Part shown: positions 49,495-60,746 of the stretch, one piece after another
Numbering within the stretch: position 1 is the first letter of the stretch
Layout of the letters: each line of letters opens with the position of its first letter
Source: Ophioderma brevispina
Lineage: Eukaryota; Echinodermata; Ophiuroidea; Amphilepidida; Ophiodermatidae
NCBI GenBank assembly: GCA_023653785.1
Contig: JAMKCH010001639.1
Location: 1-64,000, forward strand
Length of the DNA stretch: 64,000 bases
Reading direction: 5' to 3'
Position numbers and translations under genes: made by a program
Notes under the pieces: model-generated
What the model saw: only the letters and a program-made list of their open reading frames with translations
What the model was told of the DNA's origin: nothing
The model's database searches: none

Positions 49495-50285
49495 TATTTG
49501 AAGAGCAGTTTCAAGTGCTAATCTTTCAGTTTTAGAAACTGCATTAGGATGAATGTGTGTAATGATTGACTGTCACTCGAATATTCGGCTAGAAGTTAAC
49601 AAAACGAGGACTATAATTCAGCTTGAGTCGAAAACTACTGTTAGGTCTCTTTAATTTAGTTCTCATAAGGATTTCTGAAAAAAAATTCTGTATTTTTCCC
49701 CAATCTATTAAAAAATGTTCATTAGAGGTATGCAGTATGCATTACCCCTCAATTACTGTACCCGACAATTGTGAGTGAAAATTGTCTGGATTTACGCGAT
49801 TCTTGTCGTTTCTGCTTTCAGCAATTACAATTTCCTGAAGGTTACAAAAATTGAAAAAAAGAAGCTTTATAATGAATGGACAACTTTGTGTTTTTAGAGG
49901 AGACCTCAAAAACCGAAGACAGATATTCCTTTCTTGTATTCACAACTAAAGAAAATATTATTTGTTCCTCCACACAACAAAAGAAAAATATTGTTTGCTT
50001 GTCCATACGACCACTACTCACAAAAGGTTCAGCGGTTTCATTTCTTTCTGTAAATTCAGGTTCGACGTTGAAATTGATATGTGTTTGTGCCGATCAGAGA
50101 ATTACCTTTAAAAGAAAATATGTTACATTTTTATAATAATTGTAAGGCTCTGAATTTATCTAAGTGGCCAACTTTTCGATATTTGTTTTCGAAAAAAAAA
50201 TCAATTTCTCACAGCAAGATAAGCTCAGGATGCACACTGCGAGTTAGCAAAAATGCCCTTAATGCATCAATTTTTTTGTTTTTAT
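49495..50285. repeat. Dispersed repeat A, copy 3 (partial)
   Basis: It matches 37550-38320 and 540-1370, starting inside the repeat at a TTTGAAGAGCAGTTTCAAG junction. The similarity to copy 2 continues past the repeat to about 50.86 kb, showing that copies 2 and 3 were duplicated together with their right flank. Confidence 0.8.
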
Positions 50286-51639
50286 AAAACAATACCTCGG
50301 TAACCATATATAGTCAATTTTTCTTTTTGTTTCATTTTTATATAGTACATTTTACTTAAATGTTGGTGATCTGATGTTTTATCCCTCATACGTCAGCTTA
50401 AAACTCACCTTTTTCGTTAAGCTTTTCATGGCTCATAGCTGTTTGTTTGATTTGTATGTGTTGATTGTTATGGCTCTGAGTTCTCTTGAAGATTTTGCGC
50501 CTTATAAGAACTATTCATTATTATTATTTATTGATGTATATTCGCCAAAAACATCTGTTACAATTTTTAGTAAAATAGATATAACACATTTCCCGGCCTT
50601 AAATTTCACTGGGGTGATAGAAAAATATGAATTTTCTCTGATACTAAATCCTTCAGTTTTGAGGAGTAAATTGCGCTTGAATAATAACGTTTTTTTCTGA
50701 ATTTCATGTCCGAAGCATTTTTTCTCAAGAAATCTTATCATGTGATCCCTGAACCGTTGGAACTTAGCAATTTCTCGCCAGGGTTTCCACTAATTCCTTT
50801 CCTTGTGACAATTGCCATGTGAGTTAAATAGTCTAAAAGACAATATAGTACATTGGGAAATATAACTGATTTGGTTTTAGTTTTTTCAGTATTACAATTT
50901 TGACACCCACGTGTTTTCCAATACTAATTTCCATGAGACTCTGAGAAATCATGGTGTTATTTTTTAAATGTTTCTTGGGTGTTTTATAAGGGTACAAATT
51001 GTCAGGGTAACAATAAAGAGTTTAAATTGGCTTTTAAGAATCTGTTCTGTTTTGCTCATAAGGTTTCTTAAAAAAAGTCTTGATTTCCATATTTACGATC
51101 TTGGGTTTTAGTACAATAGGCGCAAGAAGATCAAGGTCATTATTTATAGAATGAATCCGATTTTGTTGCCAACAGGTTTTAATCGTTCATTAATCATACT
51201 AAATAAGAAAATGTATATAGATCTCTGTGTTTCACCTTTTCTCAGGACTTTTCAGATATGACTAGTGATCTCCCATATACTTCGTATTTTCGGCTTCTCT
51301 ACAGTAAGACAACAATTTTGGCACCATTTTAAAACAAACCGATGAAAGCTTAAATTGTACCCCTGGTTACTTGAACCCGTTTTGTCTGTGTAAGGCTTGC
51401 TACTATAGCCCTATATGGCAATCTACCTTTCGTAATCCCTTGAAAGGTACTGAACATGGATGGTATACTTTAACCATAACTCGACATTTTTTTTGTCTAT
51501 CCACCATATTTGTTTTTTTTCACGCCGAAAACAACGTGACTTTTGGTTTTTTGAAGTCTTGCGCTCGTTTTAAGACCATTTTGAAAAAAATCGGACCTAC
51601 GGTTATGACGCGGCGTTACGTAATCTCACTGCGGTGCGA

Positions 51640-52970
51640 AGAAAGCTATTTCCCATTAAAAATTACACGAACAGCAGAAATCCAGTTTTTTGTGCTAAGG
51701 ACAGTTACACTATGTTTTATCTTATTTAAATCCAACAAGCTGATATTAAATGACAAGAAGACGGAGATGATGTACTTTCGCTCTCATTTTATCAGATCGT
51801 CTAGCACTCCCTCCAGCCATTTATGATCATTGGCAATTTTGTTATAAACATCGTCGCGAAGCACGGACCTTGGTAGTCCATCTTAGACTCATCACTAAGG
51901 AATGATCATCCTGTTAACAGCTTATGCAAAAGCTGATTGGCTCTCAATAAGGAAAATGGGGCAGTTTCGACAGTACCTTGATGAAAATCTACCATCAGCT
52001 TGGTCCACGCCTTTGTTACACCTAGGCTGGATTCCTGCAATTTCTTGCTTTATGGCCTTCCAGAACGAGAATTGACCAAGGTTCAGCGAGTTCAAAATGC
52101 AGCTGACCGTCTTGTCCTTAAAATTCCGTCGACGAGACCATATCACCCCAGCTCTCTACCCTACATGGCTTCCAATTAACAGAGGGCAGTTTTTAAGATT
52201 CCTACTTCTCATCTAAGGCCATCCACAGTATGTCCCTGCCTATATCTTTGAGCTCATCCAGCTGTTTCACCACCGAAACTCTTGAATCAGCTTCTTGCTC
52301 CCGCTGAGTAAATCTTCAACTCATACAAGTTCTATGGTGACCAGATCTTTTGCTTACGCGTAGCACATTTGTGAATAAACTCCCTAACGTACCGCTTAGC
52401 TCAGTCCATCAACTATCTTTAAAGTCCCGTCTGAAGCATTCCTATTTACACAACCTTTTGGCTCCTGATACGTATCTCCCTGTTTTCTGATGCATCCCAA
52501 TTACTAATTATAATTCTGTGATTTTTTTCCCTTTCTTTTCTTATTCTCTACCTTCATCCAATCCGTTGCCTAGGATAGTGTTTTCATCAGTTTAGGTAGG
52601 GTTAGCGGCATCTGAATCCAGGAAAGCAGACTTACTATGGCTGTGGGTACATACACACAGATCCTCCACACTGACGATTCAGGTGTATCCCCATATGGTT
52701 CTAGTATGGGATGCAACTGGGTTGTCTTTCTCTTCTATTGTTTGGTCCCAATATATGTTTGAATTCCACTAAATTTCAAGTTTTTTGAAATTGTGTATAA
52801 TTGATGTATATCAATTGTTGTTTTTACATGAGAATTTTATCTGTATGTGTTGTATTTGTCTATTGATATGTTGTATTTTGCTCCTTTCTATGTGAAAGCT
52901 CCTAGAGCCTCTGCATTAGCGCTATATCAGATGTTTATGTATTATTATTATTTATTCTATTTATTTGTAT
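51640..52970 (+). mobile_element. 5'-truncated CR1/L2-like LINE, 3' end
   Basis: Reverse transcriptase C-terminal landmarks occur in order but in several frames. NKLILNDKKTEMMYF is at about 51735-51778. FVTPRLDSCNFLLYGLPE and LTKVQRVQNAADRLV lie at about 52005-52115, followed by PYHPSSLP and a region matching the usual KILLLTFKALHG, SLRSS and SFKSRLKTHLF blocks. The 3' region ends GCATTAGCGCTATATCAGAT and then an ATT-rich tail, the normal end of CR1/L2 elements. Frameshifts and stops make it inactive. It sits between the repeat A copy 3 flank and block D2 and has no counterpart in D1, so it entered after the duplication. Confidence 0.85.
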
Positions 52971-52974
52971 TAGG

Positions 52975-53160
52975 AGCATGTGTCGCATACTTTGACACAC
53001 ATCATTGCCAAAATTTTGCTTGAAAAAATGCGAAAACCCATGCTTTTTTTAGATTTGTCGCATTTTTGCATGACGTCTGTTTTGACGTCACTGTGACGTC
53101 ATACAGGTAAGTTTGTACTTTTTTGGTATCATGGACTCGGGCGGGTCAATAGCTATCCAT
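52975..53160. other. Non-coding junction between LINE and block D2
   Basis: It holds two perfect copies of TGACGTCA separated by a few bases (53084-53101), the consensus CRE/ATF site. Function is not established. Confidence 0.4.
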
Positions 53161-53519
53161 TGGTACCATACATCTTAGTTCATCATCCCGTTTCCGAGAT
53201 ACGGGGGTCTGGAATCCCCCCCGGCGGTGAATGGGTCCAAAAAGCCCGGCTCTTTATGGTTAAGAATCCGAAGCAAAAAGCCATGATGTATAATTCGATC
53301 CCTGTGGAACGCCACCCAACGAAAGATGGCAGTGTGACCGTAGGGTTTAATTGACCGATGCATTAAGAACAAATATATTTTCAATCGAATACGGAATTGG
53401 CGCATACGGAATCCAATTAGGGATGATATAATCTGTTGACTGAGCTTGTGAATAGTTGTAAGGATCGCCATTTGCTATTATTGCTTTAACAAATTTGCTC
53501 GTTCATCAAAATGGGATGA

Positions 53520-53572
53520 ACTATATGTGGTGTGTGTGTGTATGGTGTGTGCTCGCGCGCGCGCGTGTGGTA
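53520..53572. repeat. Alternating GT/CG tract, paralog of 41.74 kb
   Basis: The sequence has GTGTGTGTGTATGGTGTGTG followed by CTCGCGCGCGCGCGTGTGG. It is longer than the copy in D1. Confidence 0.7.
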
Positions 53573-54345
53573 AGGTGTTTTTAGCTATGCCATGAACAAA
53601 TTATAAGTCAAATTAAATCTGTTTTGCTGTTTGCATCCTTGGCCATATCATGTTTTACCATTGAACAGTAACCTTGATCCAGTTTCCATGATTATTTATA
53701 TTTTTTTCCATTTACCGTCACCAAAATAACAATCAAGAGCCAGCGACCTATTTAAACACTGACAATGCTCAGCATTACGAGACCTATTTTGAATTGACCC
53801 GAATTGAATTGATCTTGATGCATGTACTAAATTTAAGCATTCCTGAATTCTAAAAGAAATTCAGTCTACTAAAATATCGAAGCTTTCGGTTGTATTCAAT
53901 AAAGGGTTACATGAATAAAAGTACCTTTAATTTTACGTCCGATTCCAGGTCTTGCATGCTATTGTCATGTAGTTTATCTGCTGAAATATCACGGTTCATT
54001 GCCTTTCTAAGCTATCCTCATCTGAACACGCGTATTTGCCTTACAGTAAGGATATTTGTTTCTACTTCCTATATGGCGAGGATCACAATTACTAGTTTTT
54101 AAAACGGAATTAAAGTTGTGGATTTTTTACGCAAACAACAAAGAAAAAAACATAAAATAAAGTAAAATAATAAATTTGAGCTTATTAGTAATAACAATAA
54201 AGTTTTTTAATGATTTTGGTTTTAGCATTGTCATACAACACTTCACCAAGTTAACAAAGGCAAATTAAATAGTAGGAACCCATTAATAACGAATAGGTTA
54301 TACAGCGCCATCACTCGCCAAGATGGTTTGTGAATTAGTCATTCA

Positions 54346-54896
54346 TTAAAGCAATATGGCACAGTTTTTAAAGAGCGCCCCCAATTTTCAAAATTTATAT
54401 TTTTTTTCTTTTAACACAGTTACGTTGGTTAATTGTAAGGAAACATACATGCGAAAGCGAATGCTAAAAAATGTTTATTTATCCCAAAATAAGCGATTTG
54501 TAAGTAGAATTGGGATCCAAGATGGCTTAACGGCAGAGAGGAAATGTACGTTTATGTCCGTCCATGTTTATGAAAATAGTGCACCTCGAGAAAATAACCT
54601 CTAACGTGACTTGCCGAACTATTAAAACAAAATAAGGATGAGCGTAGACCACGTAACAGGGCGCTATTTCCGGCTATTTCAATTGGAAGCCGTTTCCAGC
54701 AGCGTTGAATTATTATCGGGGATCCACGATCATAATTATTCTAGTACAAAATTCCTTCGTTTGTGACACATAGACATTTTCTAACTTAACCATTCACAGA
54801 TATAGTTTACTAGGCCAGTTACCAATGCAACAGGTAAAAATCTCAAATTTGAAAAATTGGGGGCGCCCTTCAAAAAAAGTGCTACTATTGCTTTAA
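54346..54896. mobile_element. MITE, AGCAATAATGGCAC family, copy 3
   Basis: It is bounded by TTAAAGCAATATGGCAC and GTGCTACTATTGCTTTAA. The interior matches copy 1 closely, including ACATACATGCGAAAGCGAAT and GAGAAAATAACCTCTAACGT. It lies in duplication block D2, but at another place than copy 2 in D1, so it is an independent insertion. Confidence 0.75.
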
Positions 54897-55714
54897 GGAT
54901 TTACAGAGGCTTAATAAGAAACTAACCTAAATACATGCATAACAATGGATTGAATACTCATTACACGTATACTATGTTAATTTATCACCAAAATGTCAAA
55001 TAACACCACCAAGACTGGCATAGTACACTATGTGGGATGCGGATTAGTCATTACATTAACAATTTAGAGTGATAAATTAGGAATTAGCATCCGAAATATG
55101 CAAATTGGACTAATTATGATGCCATAGTACGCCTTCGGAATTCATCAACACATTAAATTTCTCTCAGGTCTTGAAGTGGGTTATTAAGGAATCAGGAACT
55201 GAAATAACTGAACTAGTTATTTTGTAATTAGACTACAAAGTTAAAGTGGATGACTCGATTGACACCCCCTCCCTTACTTTTTCCATCAAAATTGAGATTT
55301 TTGTATCAGGAGAAGTTTTTATTTTTCTCATTACCCAGCGAAATTTAAGCCAGAAATGTTTTTTTGATGTTATTAACAACAACGTTTCCAAATGTCGTCG
55401 CTACATAATTTTGTATCCGAAAAACATAATATATCGCCATACTCTAAGAAAAATTGCTACTTACAACATTGTTTTGTAGCTATTGTGGAACCCTCCAGGG
55501 TGACTTTTCAAAAATGGTTCTTAAGAAGCGAAGAACCTAAACAGTTTCTCACATAACTTTCAACAGTTTTGGTTTATGGGAAGAACTTATTGTTCCTTAA
55601 TCCTAACGTCCCTTGACTGCATTAAATTGCACTTATCCAAATCAACAGACCTTCTCCTTGCCTGTTTAGGGGGAAATGCCCCTAGATCCAACAAGAGAAA
55701 TACCGCTACTCACA

Positions 55715-57045
55715 AAATATTTACTGAGTCGGGTGACTCAGATACGTGAATCTTTTTTTGTCTCTGTAGTGATCACTTTGTCTGCTAGCTGAGTCCCTTT
55801 AGTGAGTCATGTTGACAGCAGATGTGATGAGTCTAATGACTCCGATTAAATCCAGTTGAGTCAGAAGACTCAATTTCATTACTTAGTAGTCATCAGTTTT
55901 TTCTTCTGTAGCGACGCACTTGCTTGTGTAAAATGGTCAAAAGACTCAAATGATTGCATGCGGTCTTCTGACTCACGTGAGTTATGCTCATTTCGTGACT
56001 GGATGAGTCATTGATGCACTTATCTTGCCTCATGAGTATGTTAATGCCAGCAACAAGTGAGATCAGATGAGCGGCAGTCCCATGACACAGACTAATTAAA
56101 TGTTTAAACTGGAATTTGATATTGATAAAATAATGAAAATAACGAGGGTGGAGGATGACCCGAAGGTCCTTATGCCTAACCGATGCAGTACACCAGGAGA
56201 TATATAGTTGTGCTCAGCCGGCCGGCCGAAGCTTCCCACAAATTTCACCCAGGATGTGCAATGGGTAGCGTGCATTACAAAAACATGCACATATTTGCAG
56301 CCCTAAAGGCCGAGAAGCAATCCACAATAACCAAAATCTTATGCTTTTCATGAGTCCACTCTTTAATTGAATAAATTCTGTTGTGTCTGATGGTGTATTC
56401 TTAAAGGAAAGGTGCAACGAAGATTTCAAATAAAAGGTGTCCCTAAAAAATGTTAAATTCTGATTTTTGCCCGGATGTAAAACTTTCCATAAAAATTCCC
56501 CATCTTAAAATATTACGCTGAAAATGTTTTCTTTGTACAAATATTGGGAAATTTTTTCATTTCGTATAGGACAAATACGAAATTCAGTCCTATGTTTTAT
56601 ATTGAATATACACAGTCCAAATCAGACTTGTTTCTCCTTTTTAAGCATTTCGGTAGCCATTAACAGGTAAAGCTCTATGAGTGTCTACTATTTAAATCTA
56701 TTATACACAATAGTCTGGGTTCCTCAAAATCTCGTTGCACCTTTAATTATAATCGTATCTGAACGAGGGTGAAGGCCATCGGGACTGTACAGTCAGCTGC
56801 TTTGCACCTGGACCACATTCCTCGCTTTCGTTTGACTCATTTCACATACGACGTGAGTCAAAAGTCGATCTGGACGCATGTGAAGTGTATCCACTGAGTC
56901 AATAACGATGTTTCAAGTGAGTCACTACAACTTTGACTCTGTTTACCAAGTATGATCTTTTCGACTCGTTGTTTCTAGAAATGAGTCAGTTTGCAGCTGA
57001 CTCACGACAAATATGCCCAAATGAGTACTTGACAGAAAATATTTT
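55715..57045. mobile_element. 1.3 kb insertion with subterminal TGAGTC arrays
   Basis: Compared with block D1, where GCTACCCCCTTTTTTGC is continuous near 44465, this copy is interrupted for about 1.33 kb. The ends are imperfect inverted repeats (CACAAAATATTTACTG and, inverted, CACAGAAAATATTTTCTG). About twenty TGAGTC/GACTCA motifs lie in two clusters, 55722-56040 and 56830-57025, leaving the middle nearly free. This layout, with motif arrays near both ends, is known for several cut-and-paste transposons, where transposase binds them. No transposase was found. Confidence 0.7.
56401..56746. mobile_element. Nested MITE, TTAAAGGTGCAACGA family
   Basis: Ends TTAAAGGAAAGGTGCAACGA and, inverted, TCGTTGCACCTTTAA. 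It lies inside the element at 55715-57045. The interior is AT-rich and non-coding. A related end is at 41899. Confidence 0.65.
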
Positions 57046-57443
57046 CTGTGTACCTCCTTTTGTGGGGGGGGCGAAGGATTGTCAGGTTGGTATCATTTGT
57101 CTCAAGGGAAATGTTCGCTATAGAGGACAAGGGTAGAATCTTTTTGCTTAGACTGTAGTTTCAAGACGATGCAAGATAATTCCGTTTTCTTCTTTCTCCT
57201 AGTTTCTATAATGTATATTTGTGCCCATCGGGCAATCGTTTCCTGGAATGTGTGAAAATACCTTGGGCATTTTAGCGTTAATACCTCCTTCTAATCTTAA
57301 TGCATGCCATGAAAGGTAACAGTCGTGGTTACGTACATATTGTTTGGTAGAATGAAGTGTAGAACAATATAAAATTAAAACACAACGTCAGCATGACGAT
57401 CTTGTTTTTCTTTTTTTAAACTCATTACCCCAAGCAATTTTTT

Positions 57444-58769
57444 TTAAACAGGACCATTTAGTGTTTCGTATTCTTTTTGCAGACTAGCATACGCTGTGTT
57501 TTCCATTCCATCTTTTTGTAGCTCCATGTACGTCGGATGTGCTGTCGGCAAACGCGTTTCATATCCATCATTGGAATCGTTGCTTATGTGTAATTGAGGT
57601 GGCGTTAACTCAAGAGATTTTCTGTAGTTTTCCTGTGATCCTTTCATTTTACGCATTTGGAATATTAGATAAATGATGACCCCTGTAAGAGTTATTATGA
57701 TGGTAACTAATGATACCGAAATTCCGGCAACAGTTTCCATTTTAAAACAATCAGAATTACAATTACATACATATGACTTATCAGATATCATGCGGTGAGT
57801 ACTGAAAATAACGTTTACGTTCACAGTTGACTGCGATTCCTTGTTACGTTCAATCGATGTAGATGCAGAAACACGCGAAGCCAGCATTGTACGCGTAGGT
57901 TGGTTGACAGTACTTTCTGTTCTTGTGGAAGCAGAGAAGGTGGTAGCCATTGTGGTGGCAGAGAGGGTGGTAGCCATGGTGGTAGGTAAATGTGTCGTAG
58001 TGTCTGAATTGGTTGTAGGTGTGGTTGTTGTTGTAGGCATGTTGGTTGTGGGACGTGATATAACGGATAATGATGTGGTAGTGCAGCTGTCTTGATATTC
58101 AGGAAATGCTTCACTTCTAACATTACACGTAAACTTTACGCCGTTATCACCAAGTGATAATGCAATACTCAATTCTGATAATATACTATCAAAATGAATT
58201 GTTACCTCAGCAGTTGGAATGCCAATGTCATCACTTCTACTCCAATTTAATTGAGGAATTGGATTCCCAAGCAGTGATCCGCAAGTCAATGTAACAACGT
58301 CTCCTTCAAAATACGTTAACTTGATTGCATTTATCTCACATATTGGATAAATATTGGGTAGAGCTGGCAAATAAAGTACATCTAGGTTGATTTTCTGTTC
58401 AGCTAAAATTGTTGATCCAGGTTGTCTTACTACAGTACATGCATATTCACCATTATCTGATCTACTTGCATCACCGATGAGCAGTGTCAATCTACCTCCC
58501 GACAACCCATCAATACGAAATTGCCAAGATTCAGGCGAACCGTCTTTAGAAGCAACAATATCGTAAAACGTATCAGAAAACTTTCTAATGATTACAGAAT
58601 CGGTTTCCATGAAGCCATCTCCAGATACATCACAGAATACAGCTACTGCATCTCCCTCTTCTATTCTCTCTCGTGATACCGATACACTCACAGTTACTTG
58701 TTGCATGGAGATTTCCTTGATTTGTAAGAGAAGAACAAGCGACACAATTAAATGACTTGGTATGTACAT
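57444..58769 (-). CDS. Two-Ig-domain type I membrane receptor with mucin-like stalk (receptor 4)
   Basis: This is an intact 441-residue single-exon frame. Residues 1 to about 23 are a signal peptide (LIVSLVLLLQI core). Ig1 has Cys46 and Cys111 (DNGEYAC). Ig2 has Cys163, Trp176 and Cys215, with an extra candidate pair Cys144/Cys229 also present in receptor 1. Residues of about 230-325 are a Ser/Thr-rich, probably O-glycosylated stalk holding a near-exact 9-residue duplication (TTMATTLSA/TTMATTFSA). A CNCNSDC cluster at 335-341 precedes the transmembrane helix at about 346-370. The tail has Tyr403, YMEL at 414-417, YASL at 427-430 and YETL at 434-437. The first two are separated by nine residues, as in an ITAM; TAYASL also resembles an ITSM. 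The gene probably encodes a cell-surface immune or adhesion receptor signalling through SH2 proteins; this is inference. It is the best-preserved member of the stalked subfamily. Confidence 0.87.
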   Translation of the reverse strand: MYIPSHLIVSLVLLLQIKEISMQQVTVSVSVSRERIEEGDAVAVFCDVSGDGFMETDSVIIRKFSDTFYDIVASKDGSPESWQFRIDGLSGGRLTLLIGDASRSDNGEYACTVVRQPGSTILAEQKINLDVLYLPALPNIYPICEINAIKLTYFEGDVVTLTCGSLLGNPIPQLNWSRSDDIGIPTAEVTIHFDSILSELSIALSLGDNGVKFTCNVRSEAFPEYQDSCTTTSLSVISRPTTNMPTTTTTPTTNSDTTTHLPTTMATTLSATTMATTFSASTRTESTVNQPTRTMLASRVSASTSIERNKESQSTVNVNVIFSTHRMISDKSYVCNCNSDCFKMETVAGISVSLVTIIITLTGVIIYLIFQMRKMKGSQENYRKSLELTPPQLHISNDSNDGYETRLPTAHPTYMELQKDGMENTAYASLQKEYETLNGPV

Positions 58770-59439
58770 TTGAAATCACAAACAATAATTGTTGCCAAGC
58801 AATAATATCCAAACTCGTTTTATTCAAGTTCGAAAACTGCAACTTTGGGGGAAAATGACAGGATATTTATATTATGCTGAATATAATAAAATCCATATTT
58901 TTTGCTACTATTTAAAGGCAGTGGATTTTCTTTGTAGAGTTAGGTTATCGGTAGCAAAGCCGCGTTGTCCATTGTCAATGTAACTCATGTCATGACTTCA
59001 TCCAAATACAGGTTCCATCCATGAGAATATTGAAAATCAGTCTATCGGTCAATGTATATAAAATCGCATGCTATAAATCCAGATGAAATAAAGGCATTAA
59101 ATGATTTTGGTGGAAAAGTGAACCATTATATCAAAATTGCATTGATTCGTGACATTGGTGTGTCGTTCTGTATACCCTTTCCTGCGGTTCACTGCTTTTT
59201 CTACAGTTCACTGCATTTTACGTGTCATAATTGTTGTTTCTGTGCCATATACCTATACCTGCGAGCAATTCTGGTAGAACCATCTGTTAAATATATTTGC
59301 CTTTGGTTTTGCCCCAGTTTACGGAGCATTACTAAAGAGCATCATCGCATAGAACCGTAAACATGTAAAGAGAAGAGTTACACATTTTAAGCCTGTAGCT
59401 AGCAAACATGTGTAACCACTTCTCGAGCACAAAATGTTT

Positions 59440-59995
59440 GAGTGATTAAATTTGTAGACAGCCTGAGAGGCACCCCTGTAATGTGATTCCTAAGTCCTGC
59501 AAATGGTGTCTTAAGGAGAGTGGTCTGGGCAAATATTACACGGTGGAAGGCGGGATTTTTTAATTGATCAAATCATGTTAAAAGGTGTACAAGCTTATTT
59601 GTCTCATCAAACTGTACCTTTTGTTTCCCAAAAGGTACAGTTCATACTATTTACAGCCTGAAGTCTTGGAGTTACAGATTAAAAACGGCAGCAATCAATA
59701 AGAAGGGTCAATTTCAGTTTTGTACAGGGGTCAAATGTTAAAGTGGCCCCTATTTGGATTAATAATGGTGCATATTATTGGTGGAGCTCACAGGGTTAAA
59801 ATAAGGACTAGTTTTGATTAGCTTAAATACTTAGTTAATACCAAACTAGGGGAAAGGTGTCAAACCACATTGTTTACAACGAGACTTGACCTTTTTTTAC
59901 CCCTGGAGTGAAATTGAAAATGAGACTGTATACAGGTTTTATCATTCAAACCTTTATTATTCGAGATGTGTTACAAATAGCTGCTAGCTTCGGGG
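59440..59995. repeat. Copy of the 22.5 kb inverted-repeat family
   Basis: It aligns through its length with 34955-35455 and belongs to the flank duplicated with the receptor genes. The two halves are only partly complementary here. The extra hairpin CTGTACCTTTTGTTTCCCAA followed by AAGGTACAG is present near 59610-59640. Confidence 0.7.
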
Positions 59996-60124
59996 TTATT
60001 TAGCTTCCTTAATATGAGGAGGGAAGATAGTCTAAATAACATGGAATTATTTCATTGTACACTAATTATGTGTATTTTCATAGGAGAAACTTTCCTTCAA
60101 TCAGAACCAGTTAAAACTGACTAA

Positions 60125-60170
60125 CCTGACAGTTTCGTCCGTCATGGGCGACAGACTTCTTCAGAGTGAT
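60125..60170 (-). ncRNA. Hammerhead-ribozyme-like motif, left end of the Penelope-like element
   Basis: On the minus strand CTGAAGA (CUGANGA core) is followed by a stem of GTCTGTC and GACGGAC, seven pairs including one G-U, around loop GCCCAT. GAAAC and then TGTC follow, giving GAA plus a very short stem III and a GUC cleavage triplet. Penelope-like elements are known to carry minimal hammerheads in their terminal repeats. One extra A between the core and stem II departs from the consensus, and stem I pairing is weak. Confidence 0.45.
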
Positions 60171-60651
60171 GACCCATCTTCTTAGACATCCTATTTCCGG
60201 TGGAGCCGGATGATGTCAGGAGAGGATCATATACGTGACTTAAAAATGGCCGCCTCCGTCCCTGTTCATAGTGTTTGGTCCCCGCTTCCTGATAACAGAT
60301 ATTCTCGTATCTCGCGTGTTGTTTCGTTGCTCTCCATTTGTAAAACTTTGGCCTCAGACCAATTGATGACGTGGTTGAAGAGAATAGCATGGTCTGCGAC
60401 AGCCAATTTACTTTGTTCACCAAGATTGTTCTTAGCTTGCCGAGTGTACGTTTTGGTTTTATTTTCCATTTTTCTGTCTCAATCTGATGTTCGCGGAGAC
60501 GGGTGCTAAGTTCTCGACCCGATTCCCCTATGTAGGTGAAGTCACAGTTCTTACAGGGGATCTCATAAATGATGTCAGTTGTCCCCGGGTCAACCTTGTC
60601 TTTGGCGTGAACAAGCAACTTCCTTAACGAGGTATGAGGTCTTGAAGCCAA
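60142..60651 (-). pseudogene. GIY-YIG endonuclease part of the Penelope-like element
   Basis: This 169-residue frame begins SRPHTSLRKLLVHAKDK and continues with IYEIPCKNCDFTYIGESGRE and LSTRLREHQ. This is the Penelope type of GIY-YIG domain: the paired cysteines before YIG, then a catalytic-type Arg and Glu/His in the following helix. Upstream in another frame is YVKGLTERASRVFKKHNI, the usual sequence just before it. The right-hand part of the element (about 60880-61100, minus strand) still encodes, with frameshifts, HHPLHHKLGVVRTLLDRK and KALSKCGYPEWSFEKVEKQI, which are characteristic of the linker between reverse transcriptase and endonuclease. The endonuclease nicks target DNA to prime reverse transcription. 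The frame is broken, so this copy is inactive. Confidence 0.8.
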
Positions 60652-60746
60652 GTGGATATTGTGTTTTTGAACACTCTGCTGGCTCTCTCAGTGAGGCCTT
60701 TCACATAATGGTGCAACCACCAGGGTTGGTACATTTACTGCACCCA

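Larger units (their letters stand above)
53160..59380. repeat. Segmental duplication block D2 (contains receptor 4)
   Basis: This is the counterpart of block D1 in the same order and orientation. It differs by the inverted-repeat element at 55.72-57.04 kb, which is absent at the equivalent place in D1 (around 44.47 kb), and by many small indels. A more decayed third block, with pseudogene copy 2, spans about 31.7-35.75 kb. Confidence 0.75.

Noticed and set aside
51371..51826. Independent 151-residue gene
   Set aside because: Its C-terminal part is CR1/L2-type reverse transcriptase sequence; the N-terminal part shows no domain and is probably chance extension.
57841..58095. Antisense 84-residue Val-rich frame over the stalk of receptor 4 (and 45173-45436 over copy 3)
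   Set aside because: It is the complement of Thr/Ser codons in the stalk; low complexity, no other support.
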